Assembly: GCF_012103215.1 (NCBI RefSeq)
Contig: NZ_JAAVNE010000034.1
Coordinates: 1 to 56,558 of the forward strand
Length of the DNA: 56,558 bases
DNA from: Falsiroseomonas selenitidurans
Lineage (GTDB): Bacteria; Pseudomonadota; Alphaproteobacteria; Acetobacterales; Acetobacteraceae
Direction of reading: 5' to 3'
Positions within the stretch are counted from its first letter, which is position 1. Every line of letters starts with the position of its first letter. A model generated the notes under the pieces. It saw only the letters and a list, made by a program, of their open reading frames with translations. It was not told the origin of the DNA and ran no database searches. Positions 25,224-34,051 of the stretch are shown one piece after another. Made by a program: the position numbers and the translations under genes.

Positions 25224-26401
25224 TCGCGCGGCGCCCCGGCGGCGACCCAGGCGACCAGCTTTGCCCGCTCCTCCGCCGTGATCTCGGTCAGGTTGCCCGG
25301 CGGCATGGCCTCGCTGGCCACCTGCTGGCGGATGGATTGCGCCCAGCGGCGGATCTGGCCGGGCTCGTCCAGCCGCACGCCCTTCGGCGCCTCCACGAAG
25401 CCGTCCTGCGTCGGGTTGGCGGCGTGGCAGGTGGCGCAGCGGGCGGCGGCGATGGCCTGCACCTCGGCGAAGGCCGGCGCCTCGCCGCCGGCCGGGCCGC
25501 GCGCCGGCATGAGCAGCACGGCCAGCACCACCACCACCAGCGCCGCCGCGGCCGGCAGCGCCACCGGGTTTCGGCCGAACTGGCGCTGCACGAAGAACTG
25601 CCGCACCAGCGCGCCGGCCAGGGTGATGGCCAGCAGCACCACCCAGTTCCACGACGCGCCCCAGGTCATCGGGTAGTGCGGGCTGATCATCAGGAACAGC
25701 ACGGGCAGCGTCAGGTAGGTGTTGTGCACGCTGCGCTGCTTGCCCCAGCGCCCGTATTTTGGATCCGGCTCCTGCCCCGCCTGCATGGCGGCGACCATCT
25801 TCCGCTGGCCGGGGATGATCACCATGGCAACATTCGCCACCATGATGGTGCCGGTCATGGCGCCGACCTGCAGGAAGGCGCCGCGGCCGGAGAACACATG
25901 GCAGGCGACGAAGGCAGCCACCACCAGCAGCCCGACGCCGAAGGCCGAGAGCAGGTTTTCCTGCTCGCCCCATTTCGACCGGCAGGCCAGGTCATAGACA
26001 ACCCACCCCGCCACCAGCATGGCGGCGGAAATCGCCACCGCCACGCCCGGCGAAAGCGCCATCACCGCCGGGTCCACCAGATAGGTGCTGGCCTGGCCCC
26101 AATAGATCAGCATGAACAGGGAGAAGCCGGACAGCCAGGTCCAATAGGCCTCCCATTTGAACCAGTGCAGCTTCTCCGGCAATTCGGCCGGGGCGTTCAG
26201 GTATTTCTGTTTGTGGTAAAATCCGCCGCCATGGATCGACCATTGTTCGCCCTTGACGCGCGGATTGCCGTCCCGCGGCGGGTCAAGTTGGTTGTCCAGG
26301 CCGATGAAATAGAAGCTGGTGCCGATCCAGGCGATGCCGGTGATCAGGTGCAGCCAGCGAATCAGCAGGTTCGCCCATTCGGCGAGGTAGGCGGGGTCCA
26401 T
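25220..26401 (-). CDS. puuD: urate hydroxylase PuuD (membrane, cytochrome c fused)
   Basis: 393 aa from MDPAYLAEW; the 20 residues upstream in frame are Arg-rich and unlike the family. Eight or so membrane helices (LLIRWLHLITGIAWIGTSFY first) carry the oxidase domain. Helix and loop motifs include KWEAYWTWLSGF and SVHNTYLTLPVLFLMISPHY. The C-terminal periplasmic cytochrome c domain (about 305-393) has the haem motif CATCH and a late MPPGN Met ligand. It oxidises urate to 5-hydroxyisourate, passing electrons to the respiratory chain. Divergent from the CBS-domain gene. Confidence 0.95.
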   Translation of the reverse strand: MDPAYLAEWANLLIRWLHLITGIAWIGTSFYFIGLDNQLDPPRDGNPRVKGEQWSIHGGGFYHKQKYLNAPAELPEKLHWFKWEAYWTWLSGFSLFMLIYWGQASTYLVDPAVMALSPGVAVAISAAMLVAGWVVYDLACRSKWGEQENLLSAFGVGLLVVAAFVACHVFSGRGAFLQVGAMTGTIMVANVAMVIIPGQRKMVAAMQAGQEPDPKYGRWGKQRSVHNTYLTLPVLFLMISPHYPMTWGASWNWVVLLAITLAGALVRQFFVQRQFGRNPVALPAAAALVVVVLAVLLMPARGPAGGEAPAFAEVQAIAAARCATCHAANPTQDGFVEAPKGVRLDEPGQIRRWAQSIRQQVASEAMPPGNLTEITAEERAKLVAWVAAGAPRE

Positions 26402-26589
26402 CGTCTCGGGCGTCCTTGGGCGCCGGGGGAAGGCCCGGCAGCGGCAGCGTGAGAGCAACATTCGCGCCGGCGTGACCCGCCGGCAAGCAGGCCGTGGCGC
26501 CGGATTGCTGCAGTGCGGCGCCCGGCCATGCTATGCGGGGCGGCCCGGCGCCGATCCCGGCGGCGCGGCACGGGGGGATGGGCGGCGCA

Positions 26590-27894
26590 ATGGACGGTTC
26601 CAGTCTGGTGATGCTCGGGGTGATCCTGGCATTGCTGTGTGCCTCGGCCCTGTTCTCCGGCACCGAGACCGCCTTCACCGCCGCCAGTCGTGCCTTCATC
26701 ACCCGCCGCGCCCGCGAGGGCGACCGTCGCGCCGCGACGCTCGGCCGGCTGAGCGAGCGCAAGGACCGGGTGGTGGCGGCCATCCTGGTGGGCAACAACC
26801 TGGTCAACACCACCGCCACGGCCCTCGCCTCCGCCCTGCTCATCGCCTGGTTCGGCGAGGGCGGCGTGGCCTATGCCTCGCTGGTGATGACGCTGCTGCT
26901 GGTGGTGTTCTCCGAGGTCCTGCCCAAGACATTGGCGCTGCGGTCACCGGATGCCGCGGCGCTGCGCGTCGTGCCGGTGTTGTCCGCCACCATGCGGCTG
27001 CTCGGCCCGGCGGCGGATCTGGTGAATGGGGTGGTGCGCGCGACGCTGCGCCTGGCCGGCGCCCGCCCGCCGGAAGCCGACCGGCCTGGCATCACGGAAG
27101 ACGAATTGCTGGGCGCCATCGAACTGCACGGGATGGGCCAGCAGGGGCCGGCGGATCTCGCCGCGCGGCAGGAACGCGGCATGCTGCGCGGCGTGCTGGC
27201 GCTGGACGACATGGTGGTGCGGGACGTGATGACGCACCGGTCGCGCATCGTCGGGCTGCACGCCTCGGCGCCGCCGGAGGCGATGCTGGCGAAAGTCCTC
27301 GCCTCCCCCCATGCGCGCTTCCCGCTCTGGGGCCGGGATGGGGAGGAGATCCTGGGCGTGGTGCATGCGCGCGACGTGCTGCGCGCATTGCATGCCGCGG
27401 GCGGCGATCCGGCCCGGCTGGACCTGGCGGCCGTGGCGCAGCCGGCGGCGCTGGTCATCGAGTCCCGCCCGCTGCGCGACCAGCTGCAGGATTTCCGCAA
27501 GGCGCCGGTGAAGATGGCCATGGTGCTGGACGAATACGGCGCGCTCAAGGGCATCGTCACGCTGGAGGACATCGTGGAGGTCGTCGTCGGCCAGATCGTG
27601 CAGCGCGGCGAGGCGATTCTGGGCGACCTGGCGGAAGGCGGCCAGGTGGAGCTGCGCGGCGACCTGCGGGTGCGCGACATCAACCGCGAGCTTGGCTGGG
27701 ACCTGCCGGAGGATGAGGCGGCGACGATCGGCGGGCTGGTCGCCGCCCGCCAGCGCGGCATCCCGGCGGTGGGGACGGAACTCGCCATCGGCCGCTACGC
27801 GCTGCGCGTGCTGGAACGCCGCGGCCTGCGCATCGACCGGCTGGCGGTGCGGCCAAAGGACCAGACGGAGGCTGGCTGGATGGGGCCGGGCTGA
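26590..27894 (+). CDS. CNNM/CorC-type membrane protein with CBS domains
   Basis: 434 aa, HlyC/CorC (CNNM) family of Mg/Co transport-linked proteins. DUF21 membrane domain at about 5-175 (LFSGTETAFTAAS, LVGNNLVNTTATALAS, VFSEVLPKTLALR). A CBS pair (about 205-325) includes DVMTHRSRIVGL and FPLWGRDGEEILGVVHARD. The C-terminal CorC_HlyC domain is at about 345-425 (MAMVLDEYGALKGIVTLEDIVE). The ATG at 26590 is preferred over 26578 because GGGGGG is well spaced. Confidence 0.92.
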   Translation: MDGSSLVMLGVILALLCASALFSGTETAFTAASRAFITRRAREGDRRAATLGRLSERKDRVVAAILVGNNLVNTTATALASALLIAWFGEGGVAYASLVMTLLLVVFSEVLPKTLALRSPDAAALRVVPVLSATMRLLGPAADLVNGVVRATLRLAGARPPEADRPGITEDELLGAIELHGMGQQGPADLAARQERGMLRGVLALDDMVVRDVMTHRSRIVGLHASAPPEAMLAKVLASPHARFPLWGRDGEEILGVVHARDVLRALHAAGGDPARLDLAAVAQPAALVIESRPLRDQLQDFRKAPVKMAMVLDEYGALKGIVTLEDIVEVVVGQIVQRGEAILGDLAEGGQVELRGDLRVRDINRELGWDLPEDEAATIGGLVAARQRGIPAVGTELAIGRYALRVLERRGLRIDRLAVRPKDQTEAGWMGPG

Positions 27895-27928
27895 CAGGGC
27901 ACCCGCGCCGTCCTACAATGTCCGGACA
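27891..27928 (+). promoter_or_regulatory. promoter with perfect palindromic operator of the FAD monooxygenase gene
   Basis: CTGACA, 17 bp, TACAAT is one of the best promoter matches in the window; its first bases overlap the upstream stop codon. TGTCCGGACA (27919-27928), a perfect 10-bp palindrome, begins on the last base of the -10, so a bound protein would block initiation. Confidence 0.55.
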
Positions 27929-27946
27929 ATCCGGAGCGACAAGGGC

Positions 27947-29140
27947 ATGGCTGAACCGCAGGTGGTCATCGTGGGTGCCGGCCCTTCCGGCCTGACGGCG
28001 GCGCTGCTGCTGGCCCGGGCCGGCGTGGCCGTGCGGGTGCTGGAACGCCATTCCGAACCCTTCGAGGACCCCCGCGCCGCCACCATCCACCCGCCGACGA
28101 TGGAGATGTTTGCCGAATCCGGCATCGCCGACGATCTGCTGGCGGAAGGGCTGGTGGCGCCGATCTGGCAGATCCGCGGGCGGGAGGAAGGGGTGGTGGC
28201 GGCGTTCGACCTCTCCATCCTGGCCGATGCCACCCCCTTCCCGTTCCGGCTGATGTGCGAACAGCACAAGCTGTGCCGGATGCTGCTGCGCCGCCTGGCG
28301 GCCTTCTCCCATGCCGAGGTGGTGTGGGGCGCCGCCGTGGCCGGCGTGGCGCAGGATGCGGATGGCGTGACCATCGCCATGGAGGACGGCACGCAGCACC
28401 GCGCCGCCTATGTGCTGGGCGCCGATGGCGGGCGCAGCGTGGTGCGCAAGAGCCAGGCGATCGACTTCGAGGGCTTCACCTGGCCGGAACGCTTCCTGGT
28501 GGTGACGACGGACCGCGACATGGCGGCGAAGGGCTACGCGCTGTCCTCCTACGTCTCGGACCCCGTGACCTGGTGCGCGCTGTTCAAGATTCCCGCCGAT
28601 GGCCCGCCGGGCCGCTGGCGCATCGTCTTCCCCACCGACCCGGCAGCGGCGGAGGCCGAGTTGCTGGACCGCGAGGCGGCAGCCCTGCGGCTGGCGGCGC
28701 TGATCCCGGACCCGGACCCCTATCCGGTGCTGCACACCAACCTCTATGCCGTGCACCAGCGCGTCGCGGCGCGCTTCCGGCTGGGCCGGGTGCTGCTGGC
28801 CGGCGATGCGGCGCATGTGAACAACCCGCTGGGCGGCATGGGCATGAATTTCGGCATCCATGACGCGGTGCTGGCCGCGGAGCGCCTGGTGGCGGTGCTG
28901 GAAGGCGGGCCCGATTCGCTGCTGGACCGCTACGACCGGCAGCGGCGCCAGGTGGCGGAGGCCTTCCTGCAGGCCATGACCATCGCCAACAAGCGCACGC
29001 TGGAGGAGAAGGACCCCGCCACCCGCACCGCAAGGCTGGCGGAGTTGCGCGCCACCGCGGCGGACCCGACGCGGGCGCGGGCGCATCTGCTGCGCACCAG
29101 CATGATCGAGGGCGTGCGCGCCGCCGCATCCATCCCCTGA
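27947..29140 (+). CDS. FAD-dependent monooxygenase (PHBH/UbiH-like)
   Basis: 397 aa group A flavoprotein hydroxylase. FAD fingerprints: VVIVGAGPSGLTAALLLARAG, ADGGRSVVRKS (DG motif) and VLLAGDAAHVNNPLGGMGMN (GD motif). Such enzymes hydroxylate aromatic acids or related rings with NAD(P)H. No ring-cleavage gene is adjacent. The start is preceded by AAGGG. It carries the same promoter-overlapping palindrome as the LLM flavoenzyme 6.4 kb away. Confidence 0.93.
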   Translation: MAEPQVVIVGAGPSGLTAALLLARAGVAVRVLERHSEPFEDPRAATIHPPTMEMFAESGIADDLLAEGLVAPIWQIRGREEGVVAAFDLSILADATPFPFRLMCEQHKLCRMLLRRLAAFSHAEVVWGAAVAGVAQDADGVTIAMEDGTQHRAAYVLGADGGRSVVRKSQAIDFEGFTWPERFLVVTTDRDMAAKGYALSSYVSDPVTWCALFKIPADGPPGRWRIVFPTDPAAAEAELLDREAAALRLAALIPDPDPYPVLHTNLYAVHQRVAARFRLGRVLLAGDAAHVNNPLGGMGMNFGIHDAVLAAERLVAVLEGGPDSLLDRYDRQRRQVAEAFLQAMTIANKRTLEEKDPATRTARLAELRATAADPTRARAHLLRTSMIEGVRAAASIP

Positions 29141-29255
29141 GGCGGAGGAGGAGGGCGAAACCGGCCGAAACAGCCTGAAACAGGCGCGCGGAACCGACAT
29201 TGGACCTGCCGCGCGGTTCCTGCCTAGGCTGCCGCAACAACCCGGGAGCCCCGCC

Positions 29256-30956
29256 ATGCTGCGCCGCCGCCTGTCCACCTTCGTCTTCACCGGGGCCTTC
29301 ACCGGGCTGATGGCGCTGGCCGGGGCTGGCGCCCTGGCCCAGGCCGAGGCCGAGCGCCAGGTCGACGCGGCGCTGGAGCGGCTGCGCGCCAGCTTCGGGC
29401 CGGACGCCCGGTTGACGGTGGGCCTGCGGCAGGTGGACCCGGTGACCGGTCGCACCCGGCTGGGCAATCTGGTGATCGCCGCGCCGCAGGAGCGCCTGGC
29501 GATGGCGGAACTGCTGCTGCAGGACGTCACCGAATCCCGCCTCGGCCACGCCGAGGCGCGGGAGGTGGTGCTGCAGACCGATATCGGCGGCGACAACGAC
29601 CGGATGGAGCTGTCCCGCCTGGTGCTCGGCGGCATCCCCCTGCCGGCCCCCGGCACCGCGCTCAGCCTGGCCAATTTCGAGTTGGGCGAGTTGGAGGCGG
29701 AGGGGCTGCGCGGCACCGCCAAGAGCGGCACGCTGGTCGTCGGCCGCGCCACCGCCCAGGGCTATGCGCCCGGCGTGCTCGGCATGGCGCAGGTGGAGGG
29801 CGTGGACTTCCAGGGCGAGGGAAAGCAGGCGCCTTCCTTCCGGCTGGGCCGGGCGGCGGTGCAGTCCCTGGTCATGCCGGTGATGGATGGCAGCACGCCG
29901 CCGGATCCGCGCCAGTTCACGGTGCAGAGCCTGACGCTGGAAGGCGCGGCGCTGCGCGCGCCGGACGAGCAGGTGGATCTGGAAGTCGGCCGATTCGCGC
30001 TGCGCGACTGGATTCCGGGCCGGCTGGCGGAACTGGCGCTGGAAGGCACCCGCATCGGCGCGCCCTTCGGGCCGCTCGGCCAGGGCGACATGCGCATCGG
30101 GCGCGTCGCCGCCAGCGGCATCGACGGCGCCACCACGCTCGCCGCCATCCTGGACGGCGTGCAGCCGCCGGACCCGGTGCCCGGCACGCCGCAGCGCTTC
30201 ACGGTGGAAGGCGTGACGGCGGCGACCGGTGGCCAGCCGATGTTCCAGCTCGGCCGCATCGCCCTGGACGGCGCCGTGGAAGCTGGCGGCCGGCTGGTCG
30301 GCGGCATGGCCTTCGAGGGGCTGCGGGTGACCCTGCCGCCCGGCACCGCGGCCTGGCTGGAGCAGATCGGCTACCGCGCGATCGCCGGCGGGATCGAGCT
30401 GCGCGCCGCCATGCAGCGCGAGGGCGGGGCGATGGAGATCGAGCCCTTCCGCATCGCCTGGGACGAGGCCGGGACCCTGACCCTGCGCAGCGAGCTGGAC
30501 GGCATGCCGATTCCGCAGGCGGGCCAGGTGAAGGATGACGAGGCCTATATGCAGCAGCTGATGCAGGCGCGGCTGCGCAGCCTGACGCTGAGCTATCGCG
30601 ACCAGGGGCTGCTGGGCCGGGCCATCGCCTGGCAGGCGCGCCAGCAGCGAATGCCGGAGGAAAGGCTGCGGGAACAGATGGCGCAGATGGCGCTGGCCAT
30701 GCCGGTGCCGGGCGGCGGGCGGCCGACGCCCCCGGCCGGCCCGGCGCGCAAGGGCGCCCCGGCCGCCGCCGCGCCGCAGGCCGACCCGCTGCTGGAACTG
30801 CGCCAGGCGCTGGCCAGCTTCATCCGCCAGCCGCGCGAGCTGGAGATCTCGCTGCGCCCGCCGCAGCCGGTGGGCTTCGGCGAGATGGCCGCCCTGGGTG
30901 CGCTCGGCCCGGTGGAGAGCGCCCGGCGCCTCGGGCTTTCAGCCGTCGCGCGCTGA
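29256..30956 (+). CDS. uncharacterised exported protein with internal repeats
   Basis: 566 aa. Signal peptide about 1-29 (FTGLMALAGAGALAQA). I do not recognise a named domain. The body is beta-rich and repetitive: PPDP...RFTV...LTLEG...VGRFAL recurs about 95 residues apart (near 211-247 and 303-340), each followed by short LGR or ALEG strands. A Pro/Ala linker near 490-510 precedes a C-terminal amphipathic strand (LEISLRPPQPVGFGEM). The pattern suggests a periplasmic or outer-membrane-associated repeat scaffold. A weak promoter TTGGAC-N19-TAGGCT lies at 29200-29230. Confidence 0.8.
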   Translation: MLRRRLSTFVFTGAFTGLMALAGAGALAQAEAERQVDAALERLRASFGPDARLTVGLRQVDPVTGRTRLGNLVIAAPQERLAMAELLLQDVTESRLGHAEAREVVLQTDIGGDNDRMELSRLVLGGIPLPAPGTALSLANFELGELEAEGLRGTAKSGTLVVGRATAQGYAPGVLGMAQVEGVDFQGEGKQAPSFRLGRAAVQSLVMPVMDGSTPPDPRQFTVQSLTLEGAALRAPDEQVDLEVGRFALRDWIPGRLAELALEGTRIGAPFGPLGQGDMRIGRVAASGIDGATTLAAILDGVQPPDPVPGTPQRFTVEGVTAATGGQPMFQLGRIALDGAVEAGGRLVGGMAFEGLRVTLPPGTAAWLEQIGYRAIAGGIELRAAMQREGGAMEIEPFRIAWDEAGTLTLRSELDGMPIPQAGQVKDDEAYMQQLMQARLRSLTLSYRDQGLLGRAIAWQARQQRMPEERLREQMAQMALAMPVPGGGRPTPPAGPARKGAPAAAAPQADPLLELRQALASFIRQPRELEISLRPPQPVGFGEMAALGALGPVESARRLGLSAVAR

Positions 30957-30957
30957 G

Positions 30958-30993
30958 CCGGTCCCTGCCCCGCCGACGCGGGGAAGGGACCGG
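30958..30993. terminator. strong bidirectional terminator hairpin
   Basis: CCGGTCCC and CCCCGC pair with GCGGGG and GGGACCGG around a 4-nt loop and a 2x2 internal mismatch. It sits between the repeat protein and the convergent Bug gene. Confidence 0.7.
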
Positions 30994-31002
30994 TACCGCG
31001 GT

Positions 31003-31974
31003 TCAGGGCACGCGGATTCCGGCGCTGCGCACCACATCGCCCCAGCGCGCGACATCGGCGCGCAGCCGGGCGGCGAAGGGCTCCGGCCCCTCGCCCAGCG
31101 GGTCGGCGCCGATCTGCGCCATGCGCGCCTGCACCGCCGGGCGGGCCAGGGCCGCGGCGATGATGCCGTGGATGCGCGTGGCGATCGCCGGCGGCAGGCC
31201 CTTCGGCCCCATCAGCCCGTTCCAGGTGATGGTCTCGAAGCCCGGCAGTGCCTCGGCGATCGCCGGCACCTCGGGCAATGCGGCGGCGCGGGTGGTGCCG
31301 GACACGCCGAACAGCCGCACCGCCGGATTCTGCGCATGCGGCACGGCCTCCGACAGATTGGCGAACATCACCGGTGCATTGCCGGCGATCAGGTCGGCCA
31401 GGGCCGGCGCGCCGCCGCGATAGGGCACATGCTCCGCCTGCACGCCGATGCGCTGCAGGAACAGCGCCATGGACAGGTGCTGGAAGCTGCCGACGCCGCC
31501 GGAGGCATAGGGGAAGGCGCCGTTGCGCGCCCGCATCCAGGCGATCAGCCCGGCCAGATCCGTGGCCGCCACGCTGGAATGCGCCATCAGCACGAAGGGG
31601 TTGGTGCCGAGATTCACGATCGGCGTCACATCCGCCACCGGGTCGAAGCGGGGCGGCTGCGCCATGGCGACGGGCGCCACCGCCAGCACGGCGACCGCCA
31701 CCATCATCAGCGTATGGCCATCGGCCGGGGCGCGCACCATCGCCTCCGCCGCGATCAGCCCACCGGCGCCGGTGCGGTTTTCCACCACGAAGCTGGCACC
31801 CGGGATCTCGGCCTGCAGCAGGTCGGCGGTCAGCCGCGCCAGCGCATCGGTGTTCCCGCCCGGTGCGAAGGGCACCAGGATGCGCACCGGCCGTTCCGGC
31901 CAGGCGGGTTGCGCCCGCAGGGCGGTGGGGGCGGCAAGCAGCGGCAGGCTGGCAAGCAGGTGGCGGCGGCGCAT
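31003..31974 (-). CDS. Bug/TctC-type periplasmic binding protein
   Basis: 323 aa. Signal peptide MRRRHLLASLPLLAAPTALRA, then PVRILVPFAPGGNTDALARL, VENRTGAGGLIAAEAMVRA, DGHTLMMVAVAVL and VPYRGGAPALADLIAGNAPV. The mature protein should bind a small carboxylate in the periplasm. Third orphan Bug gene of the window, again without TctAB, and divergent from the GNAT gene. Confidence 0.93.
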   Translation of the reverse strand: MRRRHLLASLPLLAAPTALRAQPAWPERPVRILVPFAPGGNTDALARLTADLLQAEIPGASFVVENRTGAGGLIAAEAMVRAPADGHTLMMVAVAVLAVAPVAMAQPPRFDPVADVTPIVNLGTNPFVLMAHSSVAATDLAGLIAWMRARNGAFPYASGGVGSFQHLSMALFLQRIGVQAEHVPYRGGAPALADLIAGNAPVMFANLSEAVPHAQNPAVRLFGVSGTTRAAALPEVPAIAEALPGFETITWNGLMGPKGLPPAIATRIHGIIAAALARPAVQARMAQIGADPLGEGPEPFAARLRADVARWGDVVRSAGIRVP

Positions 31975-32124
31975 GGTGAAGCTTCCCGGACGGTGAGTGT
32001 GGCAGTCTCGGGCGCCGGCGCGGCTTCGTCAGCCCCTTTTTCGCGGCCGGCAGGCCAGCCATGCAGGGACATTGCTGGCGCCACAATCATCCGCACGGCC
32101 ATTCTGCCGCGAAGCTGGGCGACG

Positions 32125-32793
32125 ATGGACATGGAACTGCGCAGACCTTCCCGGCTTGAGCTCCCCTCCTATGTGGCGGCGCTGCGGGCTGGCTGGACCC
32201 CTTCCACGGTGCGGGCCGAAGCCCTGGCGTCGGAGCATCTGGCGGCGATCGCCGCCGATCCGGACGCCTTCCTCGCCAGCCTGCACGACCCGGAAGGCGC
32301 CGGCGCGCCGGTGCGCATGCCGGACGGCACGCTGCGGCCACGCCTGCCGGGCATGACCTTCTGGATCTGGGAGGACGGGTTCTGCGGCAATATCGGCCTG
32401 CGCTGGCAGCCGGGCACGCCGGCCCTGCCGCCGCATGTGCTCGGCCATGTCGGCTACAACATCGTCCCGGCCCGGCGCGGCCAGGGCGTGGCAAGGCGGG
32501 CGCTGGCGCGGCTGCTGCCGCAGGCGGCCGCGCATGGCCTGCCCTGGGTGGAACTGACGACGGACCCGGCCAACCTCGCCTCCCAGCGCGTCATTCTCGG
32601 CTGCGGCGGCGTGCTGGTGGAGCGTTTCACGAAGCCCGCCGAACATGGCGGCGGCGAGGGGTTGCGCTTCCGTCTTGCCGTCCCGGCTGATACCTCCGCC
32701 GCGGACCGGAGCACGCCGCTTTCACCTGAACGCAACCTGCTCCTTAATTCATTGAACCCAGCGCAAGAAGCGCGTTCAGATGATCCCCTCTGA
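32125..32793 (+). CDS. GNAT-family N-acetyltransferase
   Basis: 222 aa. The acetyl-CoA motif is GHVGYNIVPARRGQGVARRALARLL (R/Q-x-x-G-x-G/A type, here RRGQGVA) followed by VELTTDPANLASQRVILGCGG, as in RimJ/YobR-like members. The last 25 residues or so are encoded by a palindromic repeat and leader DNA of the next gene and are probably a late extension. Acceptor unknown. Confidence 0.88.
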   Translation: MDMELRRPSRLELPSYVAALRAGWTPSTVRAEALASEHLAAIAADPDAFLASLHDPEGAGAPVRMPDGTLRPRLPGMTFWIWEDGFCGNIGLRWQPGTPALPPHVLGHVGYNIVPARRGQGVARRALARLLPQAAAHGLPWVELTTDPANLASQRVILGCGGVLVERFTKPAEHGGGEGLRFRLAVPADTSAADRSTPLSPERNLLLNSLNPAQEARSDDPL

Positions 32794-32797
32794 ACGC
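32772..32797. repeat. palindromic element, GCGTTCAGA / TCTGAACGC
   Basis: Perfect 9-bp arms with an 8-nt loop. A related half-site CTGAACGC lies at 32726-32733. The same core word recurs at 42376-42395 and 47373-47389, so this looks like a member of a short dispersed palindrome family. Confidence 0.6.
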
Positions 32798-32821
32798 TTG
32801 TTGTCCTGGCAGGAGCGGGCG

Positions 32822-34051
32822 ATGCGGGTCAGCGAGCAGCGGCAATGGGATCGGCTGATGCAGATGGCGCGCCTCGGCGCCATCCAGGGCGAGGGCGTGA
32901 ACCGCGCGGCGCTGAGCGACCTCGACCACCAGGCGCGGCGCCTGCTGCTTTCCTGGGCCCTGCCCCTGGGCCTGGCGCCTTCGGTCGATGCGCTGGGCAA
33001 CCTGTTCCTGCGGCATGAGGGAACCGACCCCGGCCTGCCCGCGGTGCTGGCCGGCAGCCACATGGACAGCCAGCCCAAGGGCGGCCGCTTCGACGGCATC
33101 TGGGGTGTGCTGGCGGCGCTGGAGGCGGTGCAGGCGATCCGCGAGGCCGGCCTGGCCACCCGCCGCGCCATCGAGATCGTTGCCTGGACCAATGAGGAAG
33201 GCGGACGCTTCGCCCCAGGCTGCATGGGCAGCATGGCGTTTTCCGGCTTTCGCCCGCCTGGGAGCTGGGACGAGGTGAAGGACCGGGACGGGCTGCGCTT
33301 CGGCGCGGAACTGGCGCGGCTGCTGGCCGCCGAGGCCGACATCCCCCGCCGGCCGCTGGGCTTCACCCCCTACGCCTATGTCGAGCCGCATATCGAGCAG
33401 GGTCCGCTGCTGGAGGCGGAGGGGCTGGATATCGGAATCGTCACCGGCATCCAGGGCAGCCGCTGGTTCCTGGTGGAGATCGCCGGCAAGACCGACCATG
33501 CCGGCACCGCGCCGCTGGCGCTGCGTCAGGACGCGGTACAGGACATGGTGCGCGCCATCGCCGCGCTGAACGCGCTGACCGCAGACCCGCAGGACGTGCT
33601 GCGCTTCACCGTGGGGCGGGTGGAGGTTTTCCCCAACTCCTCCAACACCGTCGCCGACCTGGCGCGGTTCAGCATCGACCTGCGGCACCCGGATGCGGCG
33701 GTGCTGACGGCGCGTGGCGATGCCGTGGTGGCCACGATCCAGGGCGCCATGGCGCGTTGCCGGGCGACGGTGACGGAGACCTTCAACGCCCTGCCCGCCC
33801 GTTTCGCGCCGCTGGTGCAGGAGGCGATCGCCGCCGCCGCGCAGGCGGAAGGGCTGCAGGCGAGGCCCATGCCCTCCGGCGCTTTCCACGATGCGCAGTT
33901 CCTGGTGCCGGTCTGCCCGACCGGGATGATCTTCATCCCCAGCCGCGCCGGCATCAGCCACCATCCGGCCGAGTATTCCAGCCCGGCGCAGACCGCCCGC
34001 GGCGCGCAGGTGCTGGCGCGGGTGCTGCTGGACCTGGCGGGACGGGCTTGA
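32822..34051 (+). CDS. M20-family amidase/hydantoinase-carbamoylase type hydrolase
   Basis: 409 aa from ATG 32822, chosen over 32780 because AGGAG sits 6 bp upstream and homologues begin close to RLMQMARLGAIQG. Metal-site motifs: LAGSHMDSQPKGGRFDGIWG, WTNEEGGRFAPG, EPHIEQGPLLE, SGAFHDAQFL and the substrate-binding SRAGISHHPAEYS, all canonical for N-carbamoyl-L-amino-acid hydrolase/allantoate amidohydrolase. The lid domain (GKTDHAGTAPLALRQDA) is intact. It releases ammonia and CO2 from ureido compounds in the cytosol. Second member of this family in the window. Confidence 0.92.
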   Translation: MRVSEQRQWDRLMQMARLGAIQGEGVNRAALSDLDHQARRLLLSWALPLGLAPSVDALGNLFLRHEGTDPGLPAVLAGSHMDSQPKGGRFDGIWGVLAALEAVQAIREAGLATRRAIEIVAWTNEEGGRFAPGCMGSMAFSGFRPPGSWDEVKDRDGLRFGAELARLLAAEADIPRRPLGFTPYAYVEPHIEQGPLLEAEGLDIGIVTGIQGSRWFLVEIAGKTDHAGTAPLALRQDAVQDMVRAIAALNALTADPQDVLRFTVGRVEVFPNSSNTVADLARFSIDLRHPDAAVLTARGDAVVATIQGAMARCRATVTETFNALPARFAPLVQEAIAAAAQAEGLQARPMPSGAFHDAQFLVPVCPTGMIFIPSRAGISHHPAEYSSPAQTARGAQVLARVLLDLAGRA

